Source of the DNA: Bifidobacterium minimum
GTDB taxonomy: Bacteria; Actinomycetota; Actinomycetes; Actinomycetales; Bifidobacteriaceae
Length of the DNA stretch: 64,000 nucleotides
Assembly (NCBI RefSeq): GCF_000741645.1
Contig: NZ_JGZD01000008.1
Span: forward strand, 124,001-188,000
Reading direction: 5' to 3'
Shown piece after piece: positions 54,937-64,000 of this stretch. Positions within the stretch are counted from its first letter, which is position 1, and the number at the start of each line of letters is the position of its first letter. A model generated the notes under the pieces. It searched no databases, was not told the DNA's origin, and worked only from the letters and a program-made list of their open reading frames with translations. A program made the translations under genes and the position numbers.

Positions 54937-56680
54937 CGAACGGCAATCCGGAAGATCAGAGTCCGCGGATTCATCCCGAACCCTTCCCCATGACGAACTC
55001 GCCAGCATCACGGGGCTCAGTGTTTCGTTCATGACGGACGCCGGATCGATCAGGGCGATCGACGGGGTGAGCTTCACCATTCCGCGACGGTCTGTTGTGG
55101 GCGTCGTCGGGGAATCCGGATCCGGAAAATCAGTGACCGCGAGATCCATTATCAAACTTCTACCTGAGACGGCCACGACTTCGGGAGCAATCTATCTGTC
55201 GGGCCGGAGCGACGATCAAGGAATCGATGTCCTCTCCCTCAGTGGTGATGCGCTGCGCAGAATGCGTGGCGACAGGGCCGCAATGGTTTTTCAGGAGCCT
55301 AACTCCGTCCTCAACCCCGTGTATACGATAGGCTGGCAGATCGAGGAGGGACTACGTGCTCATGGTCTGACGAATCGTCATGAGCTAAGGAAGAAGTCGA
55401 TCGAGATCCTACGCAAAGTCGGTATCCCCGATCCCGCGACCCGCGTGGACTACTATCCCCACCAATTCTCCGGAGGACAGAAGCAGCGTATAGTCATCGC
55501 GATGGCTCTTGTGCTCAACCCGGGTCTTATCCTCGCTGATGAGCCCACCACCGCTTTGGACGTGACGGTGCAGGCGGAGATTCTCGATCTGTTGCGTCTT
55601 GCCCGTGACGAGTTCGGGGCGAGTGTTCTCATCATCACCCATAACATGGGTGTGATCGCCGATATCGCCGATCAGGTGGTGGTGATGTATCGTGGTCGTG
55701 TCGTCGAGCAGGGGGACGTGGATCAGATATTCTATGCTCCTCAACATGAGTACACCCGTCGTCTTCTGGCTGCGGTTCCCCGTATCGGTCAGAAGATCGT
55801 GGTGACGAATCCTGATGGAACACCGATGACGAAGACAGACGACTGGCATGATCAGCCGGTCGCTGTGGAGGCGAAGGGTCTGACGATCACCTATCCGGGA
55901 CGTCTGTTGCAACCGGATTTCGTGGCGGTTGACGGCATCGATTTCACTATCCGTCATGGCGAGGTATTGGGCTTGGTAGGGGAATCCGGTTCGGGCAAAT
56001 CCACCACGGGGCGTGCCATCGCCGGGCTCCAACGAGTCAGCGGTGGTTCGCTCACGGTTCTCGGAACTGAGATGAACGGGGTGAAGGAACATGACTTCCG
56101 CCCTATCCGCACGCAAATCGGCTTCGTCTTCCAAGATCCGGGAAGCTCCTTCGACCCGTTGATGACGATCGAACAGAATGTCGCCGAGCCGTTAATCGTT
56201 CATCATGAGTACCCCACGGTCCAGGCCGCCCGTGACTATGTCGCACAACTTCTGGAGATGGTCCAACTTCCTCGCGCCTATATGGACCGTTTCCCTCATG
56301 AGCTGTCGGGCGGCCAACGCCAGCGTGCGTCGCTGGCCAGGGCTCTGGCGCTCAAACCTTCGCTGCTTATCGCGGACGAACCCACATCGGCATTGGATGT
56401 GTCCGTCCAGGCCAAGGTTCTGGAACTCTTCACCCGCCTCCAGTCCGAGATCGGTTTCGCGTGCCTGTTCATCACCCATGACCTTGCGGTGGTCGATATG
56501 TTGGCGGACAGAATCATGGTCATGCACAAGGGCCGCATCGTTGAGCATGGTGACGCGTCCGAGGTGATAAGTCACCCCTCGGACCCCTATACGAAGAAAC
56601 TGCTGGCGTCCCTGCCGCTTCCCGATCCACGGGAGCAGCAGATACATCGGGAGAAGCTGCACGCGCTACTTCGTTCCTGA
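54929..56680 (+). CDS. Fused double ABC ATPase (OppD-OppF type)
   Basis: A 583-aa protein with two complete nucleotide-binding domains. First: Walker A VGESGSGKSVTARSI near residue 61, signature FSGGQKQRIVIAMALVLNPG, Walker B ILADEPTTALDVT. Second: VGESGSGKSTTGRAIAGLQ near 350, signature LSGGQRQRASLARALALKPS, LLIADEPTSALDVS. Both end with the oligopeptide-family C-terminal extension (YTRRLLAAVPRI and YTKKLLASLPLP). It energises the two permeases above. The gene is complete, without the indels seen next door. Confidence 0.95.
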   Translation: MSDERQSGRSESADSSRTLPHDELASITGLSVSFMTDAGSIRAIDGVSFTIPRRSVVGVVGESGSGKSVTARSIIKLLPETATTSGAIYLSGRSDDQGIDVLSLSGDALRRMRGDRAAMVFQEPNSVLNPVYTIGWQIEEGLRAHGLTNRHELRKKSIEILRKVGIPDPATRVDYYPHQFSGGQKQRIVIAMALVLNPGLILADEPTTALDVTVQAEILDLLRLARDEFGASVLIITHNMGVIADIADQVVVMYRGRVVEQGDVDQIFYAPQHEYTRRLLAAVPRIGQKIVVTNPDGTPMTKTDDWHDQPVAVEAKGLTITYPGRLLQPDFVAVDGIDFTIRHGEVLGLVGESGSGKSTTGRAIAGLQRVSGGSLTVLGTEMNGVKEHDFRPIRTQIGFVFQDPGSSFDPLMTIEQNVAEPLIVHHEYPTVQAARDYVAQLLEMVQLPRAYMDRFPHELSGGQRQRASLARALALKPSLLIADEPTSALDVSVQAKVLELFTRLQSEIGFACLFITHDLAVVDMLADRIMVMHKGRIVEHGDASEVISHPSDPYTKKLLASLPLPDPREQQIHREKLHALLRS

Positions 56681-56777
56681 TCGGTGGTAATCGCTCCAGA
56701 TCGTCGCGGCATCGGGCATGATCCATATGATCATCGCCTATAGGCATTGCATCAACCTATGGTCATTGTCATCAGGC

Positions 56778-56821
56778 GTGGTTGGGGGGATATCGGCTCG
56801 TGCCGGAATCCCCCCAACCAC
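56778..56821. terminator. Bidirectional terminator hairpin
   Basis: GTGGTTGGGGGGAT and ATCCCCCCAACCAC are a perfect 14-bp inverted repeat, with a small inner CGGC/GCCG stem at the tip. It lies between the convergent ABC ATPase and Nudix genes and can serve both. Confidence 0.85.
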
Positions 56822-56839
56822 CATCATTTCCGGAGTGAA

Positions 56840-57373
56840 CTATTCGGATGGGGACTTGAAATCGGCGCTGACGGTGAACAGGGCCCGTGCATCGCCCGAA
56901 TCCCTGTTGCGTTTGAAGCGTCGGACGTCCTCCATCCTCGCCACGGTGCTGCGGGCGAGGGGATCGGGAAGGGAGTCGGGGGCGAACCATCCCACCTCGA
57001 GGCTTTCGTCGTCGCCGACCCGTGCCGCATGGCTGCCGCCTGGAGCCGCATGGCAGTGGAATGTCAGATCCATGTACTGGGTGATATCCCCGTTGGGATA
57101 CACGATGCGGTCGGTGGCCGAGGACACCGACGCCAACGCCTCCACGACGGCGTCGACCCCGGTCTCCTCGTGGACCTCGCGGATCACGGTGTCGGCGGGC
57201 GCCTCCCCGGGCTCGACGATTCCGGACACCAACGCCCACTGGCCGGTGTCCGATCGTCTTCCCAGAAGGACACGGCCGTCGTCGTCCTCCACGTAGGCGG
57301 TGACGCCGGTGAGCCAGAGAGGTCGATGCCCTATGAACCGGCGAAGCTCCGTGATGAAGGTCGGCGTTGTCAT
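56840..57373 (-). CDS. Nudix hydrolase
   Basis: A 177-aa pyrophosphohydrolase acting on a nucleoside-diphosphate-linked compound. The Nudix box is intact as GIVEPGEAPADTVIREVHEE followed by TGV. WLTGVTAYVEDDDGRVLLGR and ARMEDVRRFKRNRD lie before and after. ATG 57373 overlaps the stop of the aminopeptidase gene (ATGA), so it is translated from the same message. Substrate (oxidised nucleotide, ADP-ribose or other) cannot be told. Confidence 0.9.
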   Translation of the reverse strand: MTTPTFITELRRFIGHRPLWLTGVTAYVEDDDGRVLLGRRSDTGQWALVSGIVEPGEAPADTVIREVHEETGVDAVVEALASVSSATDRIVYPNGDITQYMDLTFHCHAAPGGSHAARVGDDESLEVGWFAPDSLPDPLARSTVARMEDVRRFKRNRDSGDARALFTVSADFKSPSE

Positions 57374-58965
57374 CGGACGTCGGCCGCCCGGCGCGCCATC
57401 CACGCCTCGACGTCGTCGATCTCCTTCGGGATTCCCGCGGAGATCCATTCGGGACCGTTCTCGGTCATGAGGACGTCATCCTCGATCCGGATGCCGATTC
57501 CCCTCATCTCCTTAGGGAGAAGGAGATCGTTCTGGGCGAAGTAGAGTCCCGGTTCGATGGTGAAGACCATGCCGGGGCGAATCTTCGCCTCCTGATAGGA
57601 CTCGTAGCGGGCCTGCGCGCAGTCGTGCACGTCAAGACCGAGATGATGGGCCACCCCGCACGCCAGCCAGCGCCTGTGCTGCTGTCCCTCGGGGGACAGG
57701 GACTCCTCGACGTCCACATGGAGAATCCCCCAATCATGCAGCCGCTGGGCGATGACGCGCATGCACGCGTGGTGGATGTCCGAATACGTGGCGCCCGGAC
57801 GAGCCGCCTCGAATCCCGCCCGCTGGGAGTCCAGAACGGCCTGATAGAGCCTGCGCTGCAGCGCGGTGAAATGTCCGCCGACGGGGAACGTGCGGGTGAT
57901 GTCCGCGGTGTAGAGGCTGTCGACCTCGACCCCGGCATCGATGAGGAGCATCTCGCCCTCGCCGACGACTCCGGTGTTGCGCATCCAGTGCAGTATCGGC
58001 GCATGGGCGCCGGAGGCGATGATCGTGTCATACCCGACCGCGTTGCCCTCCTCCCGGGCCACGGAATTGAACGCGCCTTCGAGGATCCTCTCCGACCGGG
58101 GCCGCCCGACGGCCTTGGGAAGACGGGACAGAATGCGGTCGAAACCGTCCTTGGTGGCGTCCACCGCACGACGGATCTCGCGGACCTCGAAGTCGTCCTT
58201 GACCATGCGCTGCTCCGAGGCGAACTCATGGAATCTGTTGTCATGGTCCGTGTTGTCGCGCCGGTCGGGGAACCCGTTGGCTTCGCGCAGCGATTCGACC
58301 ATGGAGCTGACGGATTCGTCGGTTCCGGGGATGACCCGCACGCGCACGGATCCCGCCTCCGCGCCGACGTCCTTGCCCACCGAATCCGCGAGCTGCGCTA
58401 TGTCATGCGTTTCGATGCCCGTCATGGCGGCGAGCTCCTTGAGACCTGCGCGGGGACCCACCCAATACTCGCCGTAATGGGCGTCGCGATAGTAGTCCTC
58501 GGTGCTGTTGTCGGCGCGGGGAGCGACGAAGAGCTCGGGAACATGGGTCTCGCCCGCCGCCGCGCGCGGGTCGTCGGGATCGAGCGGGTTGAGGACGAGG
58601 ACGGCCCCCGCCTCATAGTCCTGCCCCAGACCCGTGTAATAGGTGAAGGCGCTATCGGGACGGAACGCGTAGTCGCAATCGTTGTTGCGAACCTTGGGCT
58701 GACCGGCGGGAATGACCAGACGCTCCCCGGGGAACCGGCTCCCGAGCTTCCTCAGCCGAGCAGGCGTGTAGCCGCTCGAGGGAAGCGGCTGGACCGCGGG
58801 CTCGTTGTTGTCCCAGCCCGTGGTCATGAATTCCTTGAAGACCCTGCTGTTGGGGCGCAGCGAGCGATTGTTCACCCTGTCGGACATCGGCTGGTCGTCC
58901 CTTGGGGCCGATGCGCTCTCCTCCCGCTCGTAGCGCCTATCCTGCTCGGTGATGATCTCGCCCAT
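57370..58965 (-). CDS. pepP: Xaa-Pro aminopeptidase (M24B)
   Basis: This enzyme removes the N-terminal residue before proline. It is 531 aa, with a creatinase-like N-domain (DYAFRPDSAFTYYTGLGQDY) and a pita-bread catalytic domain. All dimetal ligands are visible: Asp in LLIDAGVEVDSLYTADITRT, His in VAHHLGLDVHDCAQA, Glu in FTIEPGLYF and Glu in GIRIEDDVLMTENG. ATG 58965 is chosen over GTG 58968 because AAAGGA is better spaced. It is divergent from folC. Confidence 0.94.
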   Translation of the reverse strand: MGEIITEQDRRYEREESASAPRDDQPMSDRVNNRSLRPNSRVFKEFMTTGWDNNEPAVQPLPSSGYTPARLRKLGSRFPGERLVIPAGQPKVRNNDCDYAFRPDSAFTYYTGLGQDYEAGAVLVLNPLDPDDPRAAAGETHVPELFVAPRADNSTEDYYRDAHYGEYWVGPRAGLKELAAMTGIETHDIAQLADSVGKDVGAEAGSVRVRVIPGTDESVSSMVESLREANGFPDRRDNTDHDNRFHEFASEQRMVKDDFEVREIRRAVDATKDGFDRILSRLPKAVGRPRSERILEGAFNSVAREEGNAVGYDTIIASGAHAPILHWMRNTGVVGEGEMLLIDAGVEVDSLYTADITRTFPVGGHFTALQRRLYQAVLDSQRAGFEAARPGATYSDIHHACMRVIAQRLHDWGILHVDVEESLSPEGQQHRRWLACGVAHHLGLDVHDCAQARYESYQEAKIRPGMVFTIEPGLYFAQNDLLLPKEMRGIGIRIEDDVLMTENGPEWISAGIPKEIDDVEAWMARRAADVR

Positions 58966-59394
58966 CACGATCCTTTCCTGTCGATGTCCGTTACTGTGGA
59001 TGTCCGTCCGAGGAGTCCGCGTCCGCGTCCGCGACCATTCTCACGGATCGACGGTGGACGGTGGAGTTCCCTGCGTCCGTCTGCCGTTCCGTCCGTCGTT
59101 CCGTCCGTCGTTCCGTCCGTCGCGAAATCCGGCTCCTTGTTGGATACTCATCCTCCGGCGACCATGGTAGTCGCGTTCCTGGCCGATCACCCGCGATGAA
59201 CACCGGGACGCGCGCCGGAACGACGACGTATGGGCGCCGGAACGTGCGGGTTCGGCGCATGTGGGGCGTGATCCATGACGTGCCATCCGGAACGATGCCA
59301 TCGGGGATGACGGACGCATCGGGGACGATGGGCAGCGGCTAGAATGACACCGGAACATAGGATTCGGACCTGTCCCGCAGCGGGAGAGGCCGTC
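58966..59394. other. Divergent intergenic region pepP/folC with 12-bp tandem repeat
   Basis: No gene is supported in these 429 bp. GTTCCGTCCGTC is repeated three times at 59086-59121, with further GTCCGC-type repeats near 59013-59035. A TAGAAT hexamer at 59340-59345 is a fair -10 for folC. The frames across the repeats encode only RSVRRSVRR-like low complexity. Confidence 0.6.
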
Positions 59395-60849
59395 GTGAAG
59401 CGCGTGGGCGCGGTGAGGGGACGTCGGAACATGTCATTCGAGCATCCCAACAGGTACGGGAAAAGAATGTTGGATGTCGAGCGTGAGATCATGCGACGAC
59501 CTCCCGAGCACAACACCACGAACCTCGATCTGGATCGCATGGACATGATCCTCGACCTGATGGGACATCCCGAGGAGTCGTTCCGCGTCATCCACATCAC
59601 GGGAACCAACGGCAAGGGGTCGACGGCCCGGATGGCGGAGGCGTTGTGCCGCGCCTATGGCATGCGCACCGGCCTGTACACCTCGCCTCATCTGGAACGC
59701 ATCAACGAGAGGATCGGCATCGACGGGCGGCCTCTGACCGACGATGATTTCATAGACGCATGGGATCAGGTCCACGATCTGGTGGATATCGTCGACGCCC
59801 GCATGTCCGAGGCGGGGAAGCCGCCCATGAGCTTCTTCGAGGTCCTCACGGCGATGGCGGTGTGGGCCTTCGCCGACGCCCCGGTGGACGTCGCCGTGGT
59901 GGAGGTGGGGATGGGCGGACGCTGGGACGCCACCAATGTGCTTGACGCGGACGCCGCGATCATCGGCCCGGTGGACATGGACCATATGCAGTGGCTGGGG
60001 GACACCGTCGAGGAGATCGCATCCGAGAAGTCGGGGATCATCAAACCGGGATGCACGGCGATCATCGGCCCGCAGCCTCATGCGGAGAAGGTCATGCCCA
60101 TTCTCATGGACGCCGCACGAGCCGCGTCGGCAACGGTTCTGCGCGACGGCGAGGAGATGCGGGTCGAGTCCCGCATGCCCGCGGTGGGAGGGCAGGTCGC
60201 CACTCTGCGAACGCCTCTGGGAGAATACCCGCAGATACCCATCGCGAAGTTCGGAGCTCATCAGGCGCATAACGCGCTCGCCGCCGTGGCCGCCGCCGAG
60301 GTGGTCGTTCCCGTCGCGGGGATGCTTGACGTGGACATCGTGTCGCAGGCGCTGGGATCCGTCGTCATTCCGGGCCGCATCGAGCCCGTGCGGACCTCTC
60401 CGACCATCATCATCGACGGCGGGCACAACGTGAACGCCGCCCAATCCCTGCGCGACGCCATCGAGGAGAACTACGACTTCTCGCAGGTGGTCGGCGTCGT
60501 GTCGATGATGCGCGACAAGCAGGTCGAGGACTATCTGGGCGTTCTCGAACCGCTGCTCAGCCAGGTGGTCGTGACCGAGAACTCCTGGCGCGACAGGGTC
60601 ATGCCCGCCGAGGAACTGGAGAGGATCGCGGTGGGGGTGTTCGGCCGCGACCGGGTCGTTCGCCGTGACATGCTTCCCGACGCGATCCAGACGGCGGTGG
60701 ATCTGGTGGATTCCCAGGATGAGATGGGGATCGGCTATGGCCACGGCGTTCTGATATGCGGAAGCTTCGTCACGGCAGGCGATGCGCGCGTGCTGCTCAA
60801 GGAGCGGCATGATCCGGATCTCGACAAGCCCAAATCCGAACGTGCGTGA
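59395..60849 (+). CDS. folC: Folylpolyglutamate synthase / dihydrofolate synthase
   Basis: FolC adds glutamate to folates, a Mur-ligase-fold enzyme of about 484 aa. P-loop VIHITGTNGKGSTARMAEAL, the folate-loop region LYTSPHLERINERIGIDG, EVGMGGRWDATNVLDAD and IIIDGGHNVNAAQSLRDAI are visible. GGGAGAGG stands 5 nt before GTG 59395; ATG 59431 (MSFEHPNRYG) is an alternative with GAGGGG 10 nt away. ATG 59344 lies inside the candidate -10 and is rejected. The stop is 12 nt before smc. Confidence 0.93.
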   Translation: MKRVGAVRGRRNMSFEHPNRYGKRMLDVEREIMRRPPEHNTTNLDLDRMDMILDLMGHPEESFRVIHITGTNGKGSTARMAEALCRAYGMRTGLYTSPHLERINERIGIDGRPLTDDDFIDAWDQVHDLVDIVDARMSEAGKPPMSFFEVLTAMAVWAFADAPVDVAVVEVGMGGRWDATNVLDADAAIIGPVDMDHMQWLGDTVEEIASEKSGIIKPGCTAIIGPQPHAEKVMPILMDAARAASATVLRDGEEMRVESRMPAVGGQVATLRTPLGEYPQIPIAKFGAHQAHNALAAVAAAEVVVPVAGMLDVDIVSQALGSVVIPGRIEPVRTSPTIIIDGGHNVNAAQSLRDAIEENYDFSQVVGVVSMMRDKQVEDYLGVLEPLLSQVVVTENSWRDRVMPAEELERIAVGVFGRDRVVRRDMLPDAIQTAVDLVDSQDEMGIGYGHGVLICGSFVTAGDARVLLKERHDPDLDKPKSERA

Positions 60850-60861
60850 CGCGGATCGCCC

Positions 60862-63800
60862 ATGTATCTCAAAGAACTGACCCTGCGCGGTTTCAAATCC
60901 TTCGCCTCGTCGACGACGCTGCGGTTCGAGCCCGGGATCACGGCGGTCGTGGGGCCGAACGGATCGGGCAAGTCCAATATCGTCGACGCGTTGACCTGGG
61001 TTATGGGGGAGCAGGGCGCACGCAATCTTCGGGGGACGTCGATGGAGGACGTCATCTTCGCGGGCACGGCCACGCGTCCCGCATTGGGACGGGCCCAGGT
61101 GACGCTGACGATCGACAACTCCGATCATGCGCTCGACATCCCCTATGCCGAGGTGACGATCAGCAGAACGGTTTTCCGCAACGGCGGCTCCGAGTATGCG
61201 ATCAACGGCAGCCAGTGCCGGCTTCTGGACATTCAGGAGCTGCTATCGGACACGGGTCTGGGCCAGCAGATGCACGTCATCGTCGGCCAGGGACGGCTGG
61301 ACGCGATCCTTCGGGCCGATCCGGCGGGGAACAGGGCCTTCATCGAGGAGGCCGCGGGAATACTCAAGCATCGCAAACGCAAGGAGAGGGCTCTTCGCAA
61401 ACTCGCCGCCAGCGAGGACAACCTGTCGAGGGTTGACGATCTCATCGCGGAGCTGCGTCGGCAGATGGGTCCATTGGGGAGACAGGCGCGCATATCGCGT
61501 CGTGCGGATCGCATCACGGCGGCCCTGCGCGATGCGCGATGCCGTGTGGCCGCCGACGACGCCCTGACCTTGACGCGTCGGCTTGAGGAGATCACGCGAT
61601 CCTCGCGGACGGCGCGCGAATCATTGTCGCAGGCGACTCAGCAGGCCGACGAGCTGCGCGCGCGCATCGCCGAATTGGAGGATCGCGGCACCGCGTCAAA
61701 TCCCGAGCTGTCTCAATGCGAACGCGACTGGCATGAGCTGACCCAGGAGGCACAGCGCCTGAGATCGATGGCCGGAGTCGCCGTCGAACGGGCCGGATCC
61801 CTGCGCGCGTCGATGATCCATGAGTCGGGCGGGGACCCCGATGTCATCCGTCATCGCGCGGAGGAGCTGGCCTCCCAGGCGTCCGATATGGACGACGCCG
61901 TCGCACAGCGGCGTCTGGCCCTGGATGAAGCTACGGAGCGTCGTGCCGAGGATGAGCGGCGTCTGGCGTCGACCCGGCAGACGATGGCCCAGCTCCGACG
62001 GACGGCCCAGGAAAGGGAGGCCAGGCTTTCGCGTATCCGCGAGCTGATCGCCAAGGAGGATTCGGCCGCGCAGCTGGCCCGTTCCCGCGCCGGGGACCTT
62101 GACGCGCGGCATGATGAGATCGCACGCGAGATCGAGGATGTCGGCCAGCGTGTCTCGCGAACGGATCAGGAGGACCACGGGGATCCCGACGCCGGCGAGC
62201 GTTCGCTCAATCAGGCTTCCGACGAGCTCAGGGCGCGCAGAGATGAGGTCGCCTCCATCGAGAGGCGGCGGCGTGAGGTGGAATCCCAGGCGATATCGCT
62301 CGAGGCCAAGGCCGCCGCGTTGGACGAGACCCTGTCCAATCGGGATGGCGACGGGGAGTCCCGTATCCATGGGGACGTCACCGTGCATGGCCGGCTGTGG
62401 GACTTTCTCCGTGTGGAGTCGGGGTGGGAGGCGGCCGTGGACCGTGTCCTCGGCCCGTGGGGGACGGCCTTTGTGGTGTCGGGGGACGACGACATAGCGT
62501 CGATCGTTCTGTCTTCGGATTCGGATTCGGATTTCGTCACGGTTATGCGTCCATGGTCCGATGGCGATGGCGATGGTACCGGTGATGGCACCGGCGATAG
62601 CGATGGTGACGGCGACGGCGGGTCGCGGGTCCGTCCCGTGCTGTCGGGCTCCCTGGCTGATCGTCTTTCGGTCAACCCGGAATGCCCGGACGGGGACTTC
62701 GCGCGCTCCGTGGTGGAGACGGTGTCCGCGATGGTGGTGGACGTGGCCTGCGCGGACTCCGCCCGGGAGGCTTTGGATCTGGTCCGTGACGGGCGGTGGA
62801 GGGCGGCGGTGACCTCCGACGGCGTGATGGCGCGGCGGGGCGCGGCGATGTCCGGCACGTCCGACGGATCGTCGGATATGCTCCTCGCCGCCGCGAGGGA
62901 TCAGGCCCGCGCGCAGGCGCGTGAGAGGCGTCGTGAGGTAGCGGACTTCCACGACGCGCATGAGGCCGCCGTCCATGCGGTTGACGAGGCCTCCCGGCGG
63001 GTGGAGTCGATGAGGGCCGAACTGGCGGAGGCTCGGCTGCATGAGCGTGAATCCCGTAGCCGCCGAGGAATCGCGAAGGCGTCTTCTCGAGCTGCGTCGT
63101 CAGCTGTCCCAGGTGGATGACGCCCGTCATGAATGCCGCGATCAGGAGAAAGCCCATCAGGAGCGCGCCCAGGACGCCCGGCGTGCGCTCGCGTCGCCGG
63201 AGGGTGGTGCGGGCGAGGGGAACACGGACATCGATTCCCTTGCCGAGCACGAGACGCGGCTGGAGTCCGCGCTGGCTCGGAGCCGCCAGACGGAGATGGA
63301 CGCGACGATGGCATGGAAGGAGGCCTCGCGTTCCTGCGAATCCCTGCGCAGGCAGTCGGATATGCTGTCTGATGAGGCCGCTCGTCTTCTGAAGAAGCGC
63401 GAGCAGGCGCGGCGGCGCAATGCGGACATCCAGACCGCCATCGACGTCGTGACGAGGGTCGCGGCGGACGCGCGGCGGGCCGCGGGAATGGCCGACGCCG
63501 CCATCGAGGCGGTGGCGGAGCGCAGATCGGCGCTGATGGAGGCGCTGGCGTCCACCAACGACATGCTCCGGGGACTTCGCGCCCGAAGGGATGATCTCGA
63601 ACCCCGGCTGGAAGATCTGAGATCCGAGGTCCATCACGTGGATCTGGACATGCAGCGGACGCGGTCCGCGTATGACGAATTGTCCCGAAAGTCGTCGGAG
63701 GAGCTCGGCATGGACGTCAACGAGCTCATCCGGGATTTCGGACCCGACAGGCCGGTTCCGCTTCTCGACGATGATGGGCGACCGATCCCCGTGGACGGGG

Positions 63801-64000
63801 ATTCGGACGACGACGCCGCGGTCGACGGGGATTCCGACGAGTCCGGTGGCTCCGGGGAATCGCCGGATTCCCCGATCCGGTATCGGACGGTGCCGTATGA
63901 CCGCGCCGAACAGGAGAAGAGGCGCGACAAGGCCCAGAGGGATCTCGCCGCTCTGGGCCGCGTCAACCCTCTGGCCACGGAGGAGTATGACGCGCTTGAG
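60862..64000 (+). CDS. smc: Chromosome segregation ATPase SMC, 3'-truncated by window edge, one frameshift
   Basis: SMC condenses and organises the chromosome. Walker A is VVGPNGSGKSNIVDALTWVM near residue 32 and the N-terminal lobe continues to VIVGQGRLDAILRADP. Long coiled coils follow, then the hinge (about 500-660), which has an Asp/Gly/Thr repeat insert (DGDGDGTGDGTGDSDGDGDG). One extra base at about 63061-63065 shifts the frame; the second part (LLELRRQLSQVDDARHE to ALGRVNPLATEEYDALE) is open to the window edge. The end of the protein, with signature motif and Walker B, is outside. Confidence 0.93.

Noticed and set aside
59061..59342. A 93-codon frame across the pepP/folC gap
   Set aside because: Its sequence is dominated by the 12-bp repeat (RSVRRSVRR) and it ends inside the folC promoter.

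Overview
The window reads as a chromosomal segment of a high-GC actinobacterium of the Bifidobacterium lineage. The main evidence is the tmRNA (coordinates 46133-46524), whose tag decodes as AKSNRTEFALAA, the tag I associate with bifidobacteria. Other support comes from gene order (hisD-hisC-hisB-unknown-hisH-priA-glnA; lexA/LysM/nrdR; a division cluster without ftsZ) and a fused oligopeptide ABC ATPase. The species cannot be named from the sequence alone. No rRNA, tRNA, CRISPR array, complete transposase or phage gene was seen.

Layout: 1-6 kb holds the tail of a pseudouridine synthase, dnaE and a family 2 glycosyltransferase. 6-13.5 kb is a histidine operon followed by a type I glutamine synthetase. 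13.5-24.7 kb carries an MFS permease, a leftward rRNA methyltransferase / HrpA / membrane transglycosylase-like operon, hflX, lactate dehydrogenase and a cation-efflux (CDF) protein. 24.8-27 kb is the SOS module: lexA, LexA boxes, a LysM cell-division protein and nrdR. 27.2-30.7 kb has serA and a HelD-type helicase. 31-46 kb is the dcw cluster (mraZ, rsmH, ftsL, ftsI, a MurE-like pseudoenzyme, murF, mraY, murD, ftsW, murG, murC, ftsQ), closed by tmRNA. 46.5-50.7 kb is an eroded accessory stretch: a broken membrane gene, a small XRE regulator with a membrane partner and a striking operator, an MFS permease and a truncated glycosyltransferase. 50.9-56.7 kb is an oligopeptide-type ABC importer. 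56.8-64 kb has a Nudix hydrolase, an Xaa-Pro aminopeptidase, folC and the start of smc (runs off the edge).

Two patterns cut across the window. First, at least seven conserved genes (hisH, the MFS at 13.5 kb, hrpA, murG, murC, an opp permease and smc) are each broken by one single-base indel. Several are essential and the rest of each reading frame is intact, so sequencing or assembly error is the most economical explanation; real frameshifting remains possible. Three of the four single-base losses are a C immediately before TGAT. Second, many housekeeping proteins carry in-frame low-complexity expansions (Asp-Ser, Asn-Gly-Arg, Ser-rich, Asp-Gly, RSARGG) encoded by short tandem DNA repeats.

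The best candidates for under-described biology are the catalytically dead MurE-like protein in the dcw cluster, the unknown protein embedded in the his operon, and the XRE/membrane-protein pair with six TTGAC half-sites in its control region.
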